DNA of 64,000 bases from Neoceratodus forsteri (Eukaryota; Chordata; Ceratodontiformes; Ceratodontidae), in the NCBI GenBank assembly GCA_016271365.2, contig CM028131.1, positions 285,391,001-285,455,000 on the forward strand, in the 5' to 3' direction. Below, one piece after another: positions 35,603 through 47,400 of this stretch. Position 1 is the stretch's first letter. Each line of letters starts with the position of its first letter. Made by a program: the position numbers and the translations under genes. The notes below the pieces were generated by a model that was given only the letters and a program-made list of their open reading frames with translations, had not been told where the DNA came from and made no database searches.

Positions 35603-37606
35603 AAGAAACATAGAATTTGATGGCAGTAAGGACCGCTTGACCCACCTAGTCTGCCCATTAACCTACCTAATGGATAATCTGCAGATCCTAGTTAACCAGC
35701 AGTCTACTTCCTCCAACCCCCCCACTAGAATTGCATTATGTCTGTCCCATGCATTCTTGAATTCTCCCACTGTTTTTGACTCCACAGCCTCCTCAGAAAG
35801 GCTGTTCCATGCATCTACAACTCTCTCCGTGAAGAAATACTTCCTCACATTACCTCTGAGCCATCCCCATTTATCTTCAAATTATGCTCCCTTGTTCTTG
35901 CACATCTCTTTTTCTGAAAGCTGCTACCCTCTTGGACTTTGATGATTCCCTTGAGGTACTTGAAAGTTTCTGTCACGTCCCCCCTCTCCTTCCTTTCCTC
36001 AAGGTTATACATTTTAAGCTCCTTTAGTCTTTCTTCATATGTCTTCTGGTGCAGACCCTGCACCATTTTGGTTGCCCTCCTCTGGACAGCCTCCACCCTG
36101 TCTATGTCTTTGTGGAGATGGGATCTCCAGAACTGCACACAGTACTCCAGATCCGGTCTTACCAACTGTCTGTATAGAGGGATAACAACTTGCTGTTTTC
36201 TACTGGTGATGTCTCTCCCTATGCATCCCAGTATCCCCCAACCCTCCTTACTGCCTTCTCAAGTTGCTTGTTTACCTTTAGGTAATCTAATATAACTGCC
36301 CCCAGATCCCTTTCCATTTTTGTTGTTGTCAGTATCTCACCCCTCATTGTGTACTCTTCCCTTGGGTTTTGTTTCCCAGGTGCATTACTTTGCGCTTCTT
36401 TGCACTGAATCTAAGTTGCCAAACATTTAACCATTCCTCCAATCCTGCCAAGTCTCTTCTCATCCCACCCCACCTTGTGTATCAACCGTGTTACAGATCT
36501 TTGTGTCTTCTGCAAAGAGACATACTTTTCCTTCCAGTCCCTCTGCAATGTCACTTATAAAGACATGAAAAAGGACTGGCCCCAGTACTGAACCCTACAG
36601 TACCCCACTAGTAACCCCCCTTTCTTCACTGTGGACTCCGTTTGATATCACCCTCTGTGTCCTGTTGTCCAGCCAATGTTTTACCCAGGCTACCTCCCAC
36701 TCCCATGCTGGCAAATTTGTATATTAATCTTTTGTGTGGGACTGTGTCAAATGCCTTGCTAAAGTCTAGGTAAGCCATATCCACAGCCCCTCCCTGGTCT
36801 ACTACTTTGGTCACCCAGCCAAAGAAATTGATTAGATTCGTTTGACATGACCTTCCTGCTGTGAATCCATGCTGTCTTGGGTCCTGTGCCCCTCTGGCCT
36901 CTAGGTACTCAACAATTATTTCCTTTACAAGTGATTCCATCATTTTCCCTACCACAGAGGTCAAACTGACAGATCTGTAGTTTCCTGCCTCTGTCTTGCT
37001 CTTACTTTTGTGAAGGGGAATCACATCCGCCCTCCTCCAATCCTCAGGTATCACACCATTCTTCCATGATTTGTTAAAAAGGATAGTCAGTGGTGTTACT
37101 AGTTCTCCCCCCTTAGTTCTTTTAGAATTCTGGAGTGAATCCCATCAGGCCCCATTGCATTATCCACCTTCAGTTTTAGGAGTTCTTTCAGAACCCTTTG
37201 TTCCATGAAAAGACTGATAGCAACCCCCTATCCAGAGTACTTCTATTGACTGGATTAGGTACCTCCCCCTCCTCTTCCTTTGTGAATACTGCACAGTATT
37301 CTTTCAGCATCCCTGCTTTTTCACTGTTCCTCTCTGCCCAACCACCCTCCTCTTTATTCAGCCTCAGTATCTCTGCCTTAGTCTTTCTTTGCTCCCTAAT
37401 GTACCTATAAAAGGTTTTATCCCCCTTCTTAACCAAGGTGGCTATCTTTTCCTCAGTTTGGGCCTTTGCTATTCTGATTGCCTTCCCCGCTTCCTTCTGC
37501 TTTAACTGGTACAGTTCTCTTTCCTGCTCCTTCTGTGTTTCCTTATACTTCCTGAATGCTATATTTTTCCTCCCTAACCTTCCCTGCCACTTCTTTTGAG
37601 AACCAT
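35603..37606 (-). pseudogene. CR1 ORF2 reverse transcriptase and 3' UTR
   Basis: Minus-strand RT pieces: 37724-37188 ('YRYIREQRKTKAEILRLNKE'), 37054-36626 ('IPEDWRRADVIPLHKSKSKT', 'TSVVGKMMESLVKEI', 'QHGFTAGRSCQTNLINF', 'YLDFSKAFDTVPHKRLIY') and 36165-35845 ('LEYCVQFWRSHLHKDIDRVE'). The region of the F-A-D-D box is in a different frame at about 36500. The 3' UTR ends with the ATAGAAACATAG-type tail at 35603. Multiple frameshifts. Confidence 0.85.
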
Positions 37607-38199
37607 AGTGTTTTTTTATGTTTGCTTGCACGCATGTGCAAGAAACATAGTGCCAACATCCGAGTTTTTGTAGGCGTGGCACCCTGTTATCCAATTCAGT
37701 CAGTGTGTTTGCAGGCATGGTCACAGTTCACCAATGAATGCTGCAGCTGTGTACGACAGCAGTTGAAAATGCAGTGGCGTACAGTTGAAAGGGAGAGACC
37801 ACTTCAATGAGCAGCAATAAGATAGTGTTGATTAGGCTATTGCCAGCAATCCTGCTTGCACACATCTCTGCTTTCTCTTCCTGGAACATAAATTCAGTTT
37901 GAACTGAACTTTTCCTAGGACTGTCTTTCCCGGAGTAGGCAAGTGACTAAAATGACATCCTTGGAATGTTTCCAAAAAAAGATCTAATTGCCATCCTTAG
38001 AATGTTGAGTCAGAGTTCAGGGTAGAAGCGGCATTGACAAAAGCAGGAAAACAGAACCCCAAAGAGACTGAAAGAGTAGATGCAGTTGTCGTCTGTAGGG
38101 TAGGCACACCTGGTCAGTATTGTAATAATATTTCCCAGCCCTCGGAGTGTCTCTGAATAGCGCTCCCTCCCACGCCCACCTCACACAGTATAGCTGATG

Positions 38200-38500
38200 G
38201 GGGTGCCCAATTCCCCATCAGCTCTGCACCCCCCCAGAGTTCTAGGTGCCACACTGGGAGCCCACCCCAGTGAGAATGGCAACAGGGATGCCCAATCCAC
38301 CGTCAGCTCAATTAAACCCCCCAAAAGAAACAGACTTCCAGTTGACACGCTGGGAGCCCACCCCAACGTGGCACATGTCTGTATGGCCAAAGGGGGTGCC
38401 CAATCCCCCATCAGCTCCACTACCCCCCAAGAAAATCTTCCAGCTGCCACACTAGGGGCCCACCCCAGCATGGCACAAGTCCCGTGTCGTCTTCCTAAAA
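38200..38500 (+). repeat. Three GC-rich tandem repeats of about 85-107 bp
   Basis: (G/A)TGCCCAATxCxCC(A/G)TCAGCTC starts at about 38203, 38288 and 38397. Each is followed by CTGGGAGCCCACCCCA or TAGGGGCCCACCCCA about 60 bp later. The array gives spurious open frames of about 106-136 codons on both strands. Confidence 0.7.
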
Positions 38501-38749
38501 AGAAAACAAATAACTGAAAAGAAAAAAACGGTTCTTCGTTGATTATTTTGCCCCCAACCCGCAACCACCCTCTGCGCATCCACCTCCCCACACCCCCACC
38601 TCACCCCATACTTACCTCTGGAGGCCGGCGAGATGATCTTCGGTGGACCAGGAACACGTCTGCACTCTTCAAAGCCAACCGCGAACTGAAGAAATGCCAG
38701 TAAGCTGTATAATGGAATAAATAGGGGGTTTTCAACTTCGAGGCATATC

Positions 38750-41280
38750 TCAGGCATTTTTTGGAATTTTGGCACCAAATTTTCAACATGGGGCTTTTGG
38801 GACCCATCCTCATGAATTCTGGCACTGTCATTGCATTAATTGTCCCCGTAAGGTGATTTTGCGGTCACTGCGTGGAACCATGTTTCGGGACATATTTACA
38901 AAACGACAGCATCACAGTTCGTGAGGCAGTCCCCCAAAACCCTATGTTGAAAATTTGGTGAAAAAATTCCCAAAAATGACTGATTTACAAGCATACGTTA
39001 TGCAGTTCCTATGCACGCTCGTAAGTTCACAAATTTTTTATATTTTCACTCCAGATTTTCAACATTGCCATTTTACCACACCTCCCTATGAGCAGTATAG
39101 CTGTCATTTTTCACATCTCGCCCAAAATATGCTTCCACTCATGTAGCACACAATGACGCAGTCAGTGTTGGAAATCAATGTTCGGGACAGATTAAGAAAA
39201 TCACAGTGACACTGTTCATGAGCAGAGGTCTTAAAATGGCTATGTTAAAAATTTGGTGACAAAAGTCCATAAAATGACTGTGTTACGAGTGAGCATTGTG
39301 CAGTTTCCACGCACCCTGGTAAGTTCATGAATTTGTAATATTTTCAGTCCAGATTTTCACCACTGGCATTTTTCCACACTTCCTTATCAACAGTACAGCT
39401 GTCATTTTTCAGACCATGGCCGAAATGTGTTTTCGCACTTCCAGCGCAGAACTGCGTGGTCGCTGTGGGAAATCACTGTTCAGAACAGATTAAGACTATC
39501 ACAGTGACACTGTTCATGAGCGGAGGTTCCAAAATGCCTGTGTTGACAATCTGCTGTAAAAAAATCCCCAAACTAATTACATTACGGGTGTACGTTGCAC
39601 AGTTTCTACGCACGCTCATGACTTCGCCAGATTTTTTAATATTGTTTGTTTGTTTGTTTATTCACTTAACGGGTAAGCACACTGGAAACAAATTCCTTTA
39701 CAGGTGCGACTCACATATATTGCATACAGACAATACATAATCAAACATACATATACAATGCAGCAAATTGCAGACAAAATGTCTTTGTTACGTATAAAAT
39801 TCATAAAAAATTCATAAAAAACAGTTACAATTAAATTGAGATTCAAATACATCCTTAATGCATCGCAAACTTTTGACAGAACACAACCACCTAATATCTT
39901 GAGGAATTTCATTCCAAATGAATGGAGCAATATAAGCAAAGGATCTTTGTCCACTTTTAGATTTCATAAAAGGAATCTCGAGAAACCTACTGTCTGACCT
40001 ATGTCTAGAATAATGACCATCAATATATGGTCTCAAAACTTTGAAATACTATGTGGAATTCCAGAGTCCATAACTTCATATATGAACTTGGCCACACAGT
40101 ATTGGAAATTTAATGAAACCGTAACCAGCCCATTTCTTTCAAAATCACACAATGATGAGATGACTTAGAACAATTTAAAGCAAACTTAGCTATCAAGAAG
40201 TAAAGTGGATTTCTTTGAAATCACTGTCGCAGAAGCAGTGTCAGTAATCATAGCTGCATAGTTCACAATAGGAAGTAAGCAGCAATTTGAAATAACCAGC
40301 CTAGACTCAGGAATAAGAAATGAACAGATTCTATACAAAGAACCTAATCTATAATGTATTCTTGAGGTAACCTCAAAAATGAGATTCATAACTTAGATGA
40401 GAATCTAGTAATACCCCAAGATATTGAAATGTATCAACATAGTCAAACAGTAATCCATCAAGAGATTTAACTTCCAAAGTACCAACCTCAGATCTCAGTC
40501 TAGGTGGGGTACCAAAAACCATCACCTTTGTCTTAGATTTGTTTAAGAGTAATTTACAGGCCATACGTGAAGACTGAAAATTGTACATTTCCTCTGTTAA
40601 AGAAACACCTAGATCTCCAAATGACAAACCCTGCTTATAAATTACTGCATCGTCAGCGTAAAGTGTTAGAGAAGCATTATTAATCACACTTACTAGTTGA
40701 TCAAAAACAAAGAAAACAAAGTGGCCCAAGATAGAACCTTGTGGAACCCTACACTTAACCATTACAGAGTCTGATACAGCACCCTATATTTAACCCTTTG
40801 AAACCTATTTGTTAAATAACCTGTCCAGTCCAAGAAAGACTCATCAACTCCCAATGACCCAAGTCTAGAAATCAACAATTGGTGATCAACTGAGTTGAAT
40901 GTCTTGGTCAAGTCCACGAACACGGCACCCGTCAGACACCCTTTATCCATGCCATTAAGTACCGCGTTCGTGAACTCGACCAAGGCAGTCTCAGTACTCC
41001 TTCCCTTTCTAAAACCATGTTGGTTTATATTTTCACTGCAGATTTTCAACATAGCCATTTTTTACACCTCTCCATGAACAGTACAGCTGTCATTTTTCAC
41101 ATCCTGTTCAAAATGTGTTTTCACACTTGTGGTGCCAAATGGCGTAGTCGCTATGCAAAATCAGCTTCCGGCTAATGAACTGATATTGACACTGTTCATG
41201 AGGTGGGGGTCACAAAAAAAACATGTTGAAAATTTGGAGTGAAAACACCAAAGAACGCCTGAGGCATTAGGTTTTCCCCC
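38750..41280 (+). repeat. 298-bp tandem (satellite-like) array, about 3.5-4 units, interrupted by L2
   Basis: The marker CAGTGACACTGTTCATGAG is at about 39204 and 39502 (298 bp apart). TTCGGGACA is at 38884 and 39181 (297 bp). A last partial unit after the L2 insertion has GACACTGTTCATGAGG at about 41188. Other shared blocks are 'GAAAATTTGGTGA', 'CAGATTTTCAACA' and 'CAGTACAGCTGTCATTTTTC'. The fourth unit is split cleanly by the L2 at 39644-41026. Confidence 0.8.
39644..41026 (-). mobile_element. L2-clade LINE, 5'-truncated, inserted in a satellite unit
   Basis: It has a 3' tail of (GTTT)n on the + strand at 39644-39660 and a candidate duplication ATATT at 39639-39643 and 41027-41031. Minus-strand coding: 'INQHGFRKGRSTETALVEF', 'TGAVFVDLTKTFNSVDHQLL', 'CRVPQGSILG', 'LTLYADDAVIY' with the catalytic Y-A-D-D kept, and 'FQYLGVLLDSHLSY'. 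C-terminal pieces run at 40389-39812. Frameshifts occur near 40762 and 40380. The duplication is visible because the satellite unit can be aligned across it. Confidence 0.82.
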
Positions 41281-41745
41281 ATGATGCTCCACCCTGTAGA
41301 GACTGACAGGCATCAAGGGTGTGACTTGGGATTGTCGCCTGTAATGCTCATACCATTCCACCCACACCCACACCCTGCAGCCAGTGAAAGGCATCGAGGT
41401 GTGCCTTGGACTCTTCAGCCCCAAAGTTCACCCCATTCTCCTATACAGCACTCATCTCATCATATTTCCTGATGGAATGGGGTGAACATAAGGGCCAAAG
41501 ACCCCAAGGCACACTGTGACACTTGTCGGTGTCTGCAGGGTAAGGTGTGGTGAAATGGCGTGGCCGTTATGCCTGATGACCCAAAGGCACACCCCAATGC
41601 CTGTCAGTATCTGCAGGGTGGTGGGGTTGGCTTCAGTTCAATACCTTACTGCCATTCCTATTATGCAACTCTGTAACTCCTCCACTACCAATGCCAATGC
41701 CAGCAAGCAAATAATCGGCATTGCAAATGCTTGTTTATTTCATTT

Positions 41746-42480
41746 TGATTTGTTTATTTGCTTCACACAAAGGCTTATTGCCTCTGTGATGGCAGTTTTG
41801 ATGGTTCCCCATTGTTGCTCCACCCTGCCTTCTTGTCTGTTTGCTAGTGCTTTTCTGAGGCACTCTCCCAATTTGACAAAATCATCCCTCCTGAAGTCCA
41901 GTACCTTCACTTTTGTATGGCTTGACTCTACAGCTAATTTTATCATGAACCACATTGTTTGGTGGTCACTTGTTCCCAGATGGCTACCCACTTCTAGATC
42001 TGAGATCCTCTCTCCATCCCCATTTGAGAGTACCAGGTCTAAGTTTGCTCCCTCCTGAGTGGGTTCCAAAACTAGCTGTCTGAGGCATGCCCTCTGTAGG
42101 GCATTGAGAATGGCCCTGCTCTTTGATGTGGCTGCAGCAAAGGTGCTCCAGTTAACATCTGGCATATTCAGGTCCCCCATCAACAATATCTCCCCTTTCT
42201 CTGCCATCCTAAGGATGCCTTCTGTCATTTCCTTGTCCATTTCCTCCCCCTGTGATGGGGGTTGTATACAACCCCTGTGCGGATTGTGGTGCCATTTCCA
42301 GTCACCAGGGTGACCCACAGTGCCTCCTCTCCTCCCTGTTTACCCTTTAGTTCCATTTGCTTTGATCCCTTCCCTTATATAGAGAGCTACTCCTCCTCCT
42401 CCTCGTCTACCCTCCCTGTCCCTCCTGTAGATTGTGTACCCTGGTATGTTGACATTCCAGTCATGGTTCTCTGTGTGCTA
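41746..42480 (-). pseudogene. CR1 ORF2 AP-endonuclease, C-terminal part
   Basis: The minus-strand ORF 42318-41740 has the catalytic 'LMGDLNMPDVNW', 'ANLDLVLSNGD' and the S-D-H triad in 'LGTSDHQTMWF'. The domain start is in the next frame upstream ('STNAHSLGNKLPEL', 'DIVAVKET', 42570-42480). It joins the ORF1 block to the right and stops where the satellite-rich insertion starts at left. Confidence 0.82.
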
Positions 42481-43680
42481 TGTTTCTTTGACTGCCACAA
42501 TATCCAGGCATCCCTCTTCCATCAAGGCCGCCAGTTCAGGGAGCTTGTTACCTAGACTATGGGCATTGGTACTCATTGCCCTCCATTTTTTGATGACCTT
42601 ATTCCTTTCTACCCCATTCCTGTCCTTACTGCCTTTGTCTTTTTCACCATTTACCCCTGCCCTTCTCCCTACTGACTGCTCTGTCTTGGTGTTTGCCTCA
42701 CTAACTACCATGCTTTTTTGGGGGGGGCTAGGATTTCCCTTCTCCTTCTCCTTTTCAGTGCCTCCCCCTTGGCTAGTTTAAATGCTTGCCAATGTAACAT
42801 TTAAACCTATCACCTAGGATCCTGGTTCCTCTCCTGGACTGATACAGACCATCGTGCCAGTATAGGGCTGTGTCCCTCCAGGTGGAGCCCCAGTCCACAA
42901 TGAAGCTGAAACCCTGAGCTCTGCAACAGTTTTTCAACCACTGATTGAATCCCATGGTGTGGGGTACCCTAGCCTCACCCATACCGTAGACCGGCAGCAT
43001 CTCTGAGAAGGTTACTGTGCATGCTACTTGTCTAAGGCCCCTCCCCAACTCTACAAACTCCTCCTGCACTGCTCTGATCTCTTTCCCAGCCAGGTCATTT
43101 GTCCCTAGGTGGACAATGACATCCGGCTCCCTCCCCCATGCAGCTGCTCCCGCGATCCTGAGGATTCACTCCCTGTCCCTCCAACCCATGGTGCCAGGCA
43201 GACACCTTACCTCCCTCTCCCCTCCCTCCCCCAGTTCTACCCTCCTAATAATGGAGTCCCCCACCAGGAGTTGTTTCCTTCCCCTGTGGGGTCCCATGCC
43301 GCCCTCCTGTGGGTCTCCCTTGTGGAGGTTACCAGCATCTTCCTTGGTCTCCACTGTGGGTGCCTCTATAGAGGAACCACACTCTGCCAGAATGGAATTT
43401 GAATTGTGGAGAGGTACAACTGGAGGGATGCACCTCTGTTCCACCACCCTCATCCTCCCTGAGCCCACTGTGGTACAACCATTCCTCTTTCTTGGCAACC
43501 TATAAGGTAGCAGTGGTGGCCCTGGTGGTCCATGGGTGGGAAAGGAGGTCCCCTGAATCCTGGCCAACTCAGCTTGGAGATGAGCAACCTCCTCCCTCTG
43601 CCCTGAGAGGTGCCTGCAGATGAGACAACACTGCATCCTCCAGAACATCTCCCAGAAGACTGCTGCACCACTCCCATCAT
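42481..43680 (-). pseudogene. CR1 ORF1 with SGNH-hydrolase (esterase) domain
   Basis: CR1 ORF1 proteins of the amniote/amphibian type carry an SGNH esterase. Here the block-I Ser motif 'LLVGDSIIRR' is at about 43258 and the C-terminal catalytic Asp-x-x-His region ('LYWHDGLYQSRRGTRILG', where D is kept but the expected His reads Tyr) at about 42860-42810. N-terminal part: 'SGQREEVAHLQAELARIQ', coiled-coil-like. Stops and frameshifts near 43160 and 43070 split it. It lies directly upstream of the endonuclease on the minus strand, as expected. Confidence 0.72.
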
Positions 43681-43755
43681 ATTTTTATTTGTGGTCTCTT
43701 AACTGTTGTTTTGTATACTTACTCCTTTCTCTCTCTGTTTATTTTAATATATATT

Positions 43756-43779
43756 ATGGTAGCACGGTAGTGCTACCAT
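43756..43779. repeat. Left terminal hairpin of FB2
   Basis: Perfect 10-bp stem, ATGGTAGCAC with GTGCTACCAT, loop GGTA. The mirror copy at 49111-49134 has one substitution in the stem and loop CACC. Confidence 0.9.
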
Positions 43780-44515
43780 AGTTAGGGTTGAGGAGCCATT
43801 TCCATGTTAAACCCAAAATTTTGCACCTTAATAACTTTGCAACTGTTTGATGGATTTGCCTGAAATTTGGAATGTATGATCAAGACCCATAGGCCTTGGG
43901 ATCTGCCAAGTTTTGTACTGATCGGATATATGATTGTGGAGTTATTAAGCATGATCTGTGCGCGCGTTTACGCTTTTCTGGAATTCTATGGTCGCACGTA
44001 CAGGTCGTACGGTTTGCGTGACTGGCCCAAAATCTTCAGGGAATGTGCAGGCGGGTCCCCGATGTGCCTTTCAAAGATTTGGTGAAAAAATATTAAACGG
44101 TTCAAAAGTTATTCAAAAAACAGTTTCCCATTATAAGTCAATGGGAAAAAGTTAACAAAAAGTTCGACAGTGTCGCAAATGCATTTTTACTTTGGCAAAT
44201 GGGCCTGTTACTTTTGCAAATCTGCCATTTTGTTTTCAGTTGGTGATCAGAAAAATGGTTGGCATTTAAATTTGAGACCCTCTAGCAACGTAATTATTTT
44301 TGTATTTAGCTATTCGGGCCCTGAGGATGCTTGCCATGTCTTAATTTTGTGGTAAAACACCCCAGAAATATGTTCTTCAAATTTCTGGAAAAAGTACTTT
44401 AGCAAATTACTTTCATGCTCACGAAAGTGTCGAACTTTTTTGCGAAAGCTTTCGCAAATTGCGACAGTAATTTTCTAGTCTGTGGGAAAATGACAGCAAT
44501 TCTTTGGCACTGCAC

Positions 44516-45045
44516 TGCAAAATAACCGTTGGGAGTTTTGGGCTGAAATTTGGAGGGAACACAGCCGACATCTCACTTATGTGCCTTTCAGTGTTGTATT
44601 GAAAAAATATTACACGGCGGAAAAGTTATGGCACTCCAAAGTTGACAGTTTTTCCCACAGGATAACATTACGGCGCCCGAAGCATTACAGGAATCCTTTG
44701 GCACCCTGCTGCAAAATAACAGTTTGGTCTTTTTCCTGAAATTTGGAGGAAGACAGCCAACAGTACAGATGTGCCTTTCAGTAGTTTGGTGAAAAATATC
44801 ACATGGCGGCAAGTTACGGCACTCCAAAACTGACGGTTTTTCCCATAGGATAACATTACGGCGCCTACACTTAACAGAAATCATTTGAGCCCTGCTGCAA
44901 AATAACGGTTTGGTCTTTTTTCTGAAATTTGAGGAAGACAGCCAACAGCCCACAGATGTCCTTTTCAGTAGTTTGGTGAAAAATATCACAGGGAGGCAAA
45001 AGTTATGGCGCTCTGAACTTTTCTTTTTTCCCATAGGATAACACT
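44516..45045 (+). repeat. About 190-bp tandem repeat in left arm of FB2 (three units)
   Basis: TGCAAAATAAC starts at 44516, 44710 and 44896. Each unit contains CTGAAATTTGGAGG, ATGTGCCTTTCAGT, TTGGTGAAAAATAT(C/T)ACA and CCCATAGGATAACA (or close variants). The right arm appears to have only one unit (around 47690-47870), so the arms differ by array contraction or expansion. Confidence 0.8.
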
Positions 45046-45309
45046 AGCATGTCACCGCACTTTCAGGGCCTGTATCTCGGAAATGGTGTGAGATACGGAC
45101 TTTTCGTCGGAAAATTTCTTAGCCCCCCAATGGGGTTAAGATTCAAATTAGCCAGGACAGTTGCAAATAATATGACTTTTAAATTTTTTTTCTACGTCGT
45201 ACGGTTCCTGAGATATAATGTATTTAGTATTCCAAGATCTCATTTTCTGGCGATACTCATTATTTTGCATACATTATTTGTACTCACTGTCTTTCTCAAT
45301 GCAGGTTTT

Positions 45310-45770
45310 AGGGAAACCAGCCTGTGCACTTACATTACTGTTACTGTTGCCCTTTCACGGCTTGGAATCAGTACCCGTTGCCTTAGCATTGACGTCTGCG
45401 CCACCATGTGCGTTATGCTTTGCATTTTCATTTGCGCTTGCTTCTGTTATTTTTGCCATTTCTGTCTACAGTACTGTTTATCTTACTGTTTCACTTTACA
45501 TCACCATGCCCATTGACATTTCTGTTTGCAGGCACCATGTTACTATGTGACAACACATCACGTGGCAGACCATTCCCGTCTTCGCCACCATGTGCATTAC
45601 CCTTTCTGTTCTCATTCGTGCTTGTGTTACCATGTGCACCACTGTTAGCATTTCTGTTTGCATTGCTGTCTCTGTTAGTATGCCACAACACATCCCGCCA
45701 ACGCATTATGCAGCGGGAGCGCTGCATTACATTCACTATTTCTCATTATCATTCTCAAAAAGAAGGGAAA
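45310..45770 (-). repeat. Hexamer-periodic minisatellite, left arm of FB2
   Basis: Low-complexity sequence built from GCATTTCTGTTTGCATT-like steps, the reverse-complement counterpart of 46500-47400. It is about half as long as the right-arm array. It produces spurious Cys/Val/Ile-rich open frames. Confidence 0.7.
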
Positions 45771-46104
45771 TTAGAGGCAAAAAACTCCGTTTAATGCATT
45801 AGTTAGGGTTGTTCCACAGCGACAAAAGTGAGGAATTCCTTGTTAGGTTGAAAACCCTTGACCCCCCGCCCACCCCCAACCGCATTGGGGTGCGATGGGA
45901 TCGCGGTCCTAACTCACCCCATTTTCCTATACTCTGCTGCTTTACACATGTCATGGGTGAGAGTTAGGCTGATAATCCCAATGCACACCCCAATGCCGGT
46001 TGGGGGGGTGATGGGTCCAAGGGGGTTTTCAACCCTAACAGTGAATTTCCTCACTTTTGTCGCTTGGAACAACCCTAACTAATGCATTAAACAGAGTTTT
46101 TGCC

Positions 46105-46144
<40 letters not shown>

Positions 46145-46505
46145 GGAAAACTCTGTTTAATGCATCGTTAGGGTTGTTCCACAGTGACAAAAGTAAAGAA
46201 TTCGGTGTTAGGGGTGAAACCCCTTGGACCCCCACAGCCACCACCCAACTGGCATCGTGGTGCACCATGGGGTCGTTGGCCTAACTCACATCCAATCACA
46301 TGTGTAAACAATCTGAGGTGTAGGAAAATGGGGAGAGAGTTAGGACCCGCACCTCATGGTGCACCATGATGCCGGTTGGGGGGTGGGCTGTGGGGGGTCC
46401 AAGGGGGGTTTTCAACCCTAACACCAAATTTTCTCAAATTTTCTTGTCACTGTGGAACAACCCTAACTGACGCATTAAACTGAATTTTTTGCCTCTAATG
46501 TCCCT
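45770..46505. repeat. Two inverted MITE-like modules around a (TA)n axis at the centre of FB2
   Basis: Module 1 (45770-46111) begins TTAGAGGCAAAAAACTCCGT and ends with its complement (ACAGAGTTTTTGCCTCTAA). Module 2 (46139-46500) has the same ends (TTAGAGGAAAACTCTGTTTA ... AATTTTTTGCCTCTAA). Both carry TTAGGGTTGTTCCACAG(C/T)GAC near each end. The link is (TA)n at 46111-46140, the symmetry axis of the whole element. Confidence 0.85.
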
Positions 46506-46509
46506 TCTT

Positions 46510-47400
46510 TTTTAGAATGATGACCAGAAATAGTGAATGTAATGCGGTGGTGGGACCACGGGGCCCATAGTAATAGGAACAGCAATGCAAACAGAAGCAC
46601 CAACAGTAGCACACATGGTACTGCAAACATTAATGATAAAGGAAACGTTAATAGAAATGCAAGCGCAAAGTGATGGAGAAGCGAACAGTGATGCAAACGG
46701 ACATTGAACCATGCACGAAAATGCAACTGGTAATGCGAACAGTGATGGCAGGTATTTAAAATGGAAATGTTAAGTATCACAGCAAAAAGAACACGAAGGG
46801 GAACAGAAACAGAAATGTGAACGCAAGTGCACACGTAAACGCAAACTGTAACGCACACAGGCATGGTACCAGAATTTTAAATGCAAATGGTAAAGATAAC
46901 AGCAGGAGTAACACCAAAGGAAAGAGAAACGGAAACGTGAACAGAAGTGCGTACGGAAATGCAAACCGAAACACGCACGGGCACAGTACTGCAATTGTAA
47001 ATGCAAATGGTAATGGTAACAGCAACAATAACACCAAAGCAAACAGAAACACAAAAGGAAACACAAGCGCATATGGAAATGCAAACTGTAATGTGCACGG
47101 GCACAGTAAAGGAATTGCAAATGCAAATGGTAACAGTAACAGCAAGGAAGACGCAAAACGAAAGAGAAACGGAAACACAAATGAAAGGGCTGCTGTAAAC
47201 AGAAATGGCAATGCGCACAGTGATGCAAGCAAAAATGCAAAGAGAAACAGTAGTGTAAATGCAAATGGTAACAGTAACGAAAATGCAAGCATAAATGACA
47301 ACGCAAAGGGTAACACACACGGTGATGTACACAGGAACATAAACGGGGACAGAAATGCAAGTTGAAACAATAACTGCAACAATAACAGAAGTGCAAACCC
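46510..47400 (+). repeat. 120-bp higher-order repeat with 6-bp inner periodicity, right arm of FB2
   Basis: Units begin with an (A/T)xGCACxxxxCAxxGTA-type block at 46851, 46971, 47091 and 47211, an exact 120-bp spacing. Inside, steps of AATGCAAAxGGTAA and GAAACGGAAACxxAA give a six-base rhythm (20 x 6 = 120). It makes a 182-codon Asn/Gly/Ser-rich frame on + and 236-237-codon Phe/Leu/Cys-rich frames on -, none with protein-like composition. Confidence 0.85.

Larger units (their letters stand above)
37607..41745. mobile_element. Satellite-rich composite insertion in the CR1 linker
   Basis: Everything between the CR1 RT start (37606) and the endonuclease end (41746) is foreign to CR1. It holds a perfect hairpin near its left edge (CTTGCAC-GCAT-GTGCAAG, 37625-37642), about 540 bp without features, three GC-rich repeats (38.2-38.5 kb), a 298-bp tandem array (38.8-41.28 kb) split by an L2, and a partly palindromic 41.28-41.64 kb segment. 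No transposase was seen. Both edges fall in T-rich sequence, so the target duplication is ambiguous. Confidence 0.5.

Noticed and set aside
37188..37724. 178-codon minus ORF as one protein
   Set aside because: Only the downstream part (from about 37606) is CR1; the first 40 codons are from the adjacent satellite-rich insertion, joined by chance.
38181..38591. ORFs of 106-136 codons on both strands
   Set aside because: They come from three GC-rich tandem repeats; both strands are open, with no domain.
42434..43648. Plus-strand ORFs of 97-162 codons
   Set aside because: Antisense shadows of CR1 ORF1 and endonuclease, whose motifs are on the minus strand.
46817..47365. 182-codon Asn/Gly/Ser-rich ORF on + strand
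   Set aside because: Same low-complexity array; a six-base repeat translated gives a dipeptide rhythm, not a protein.
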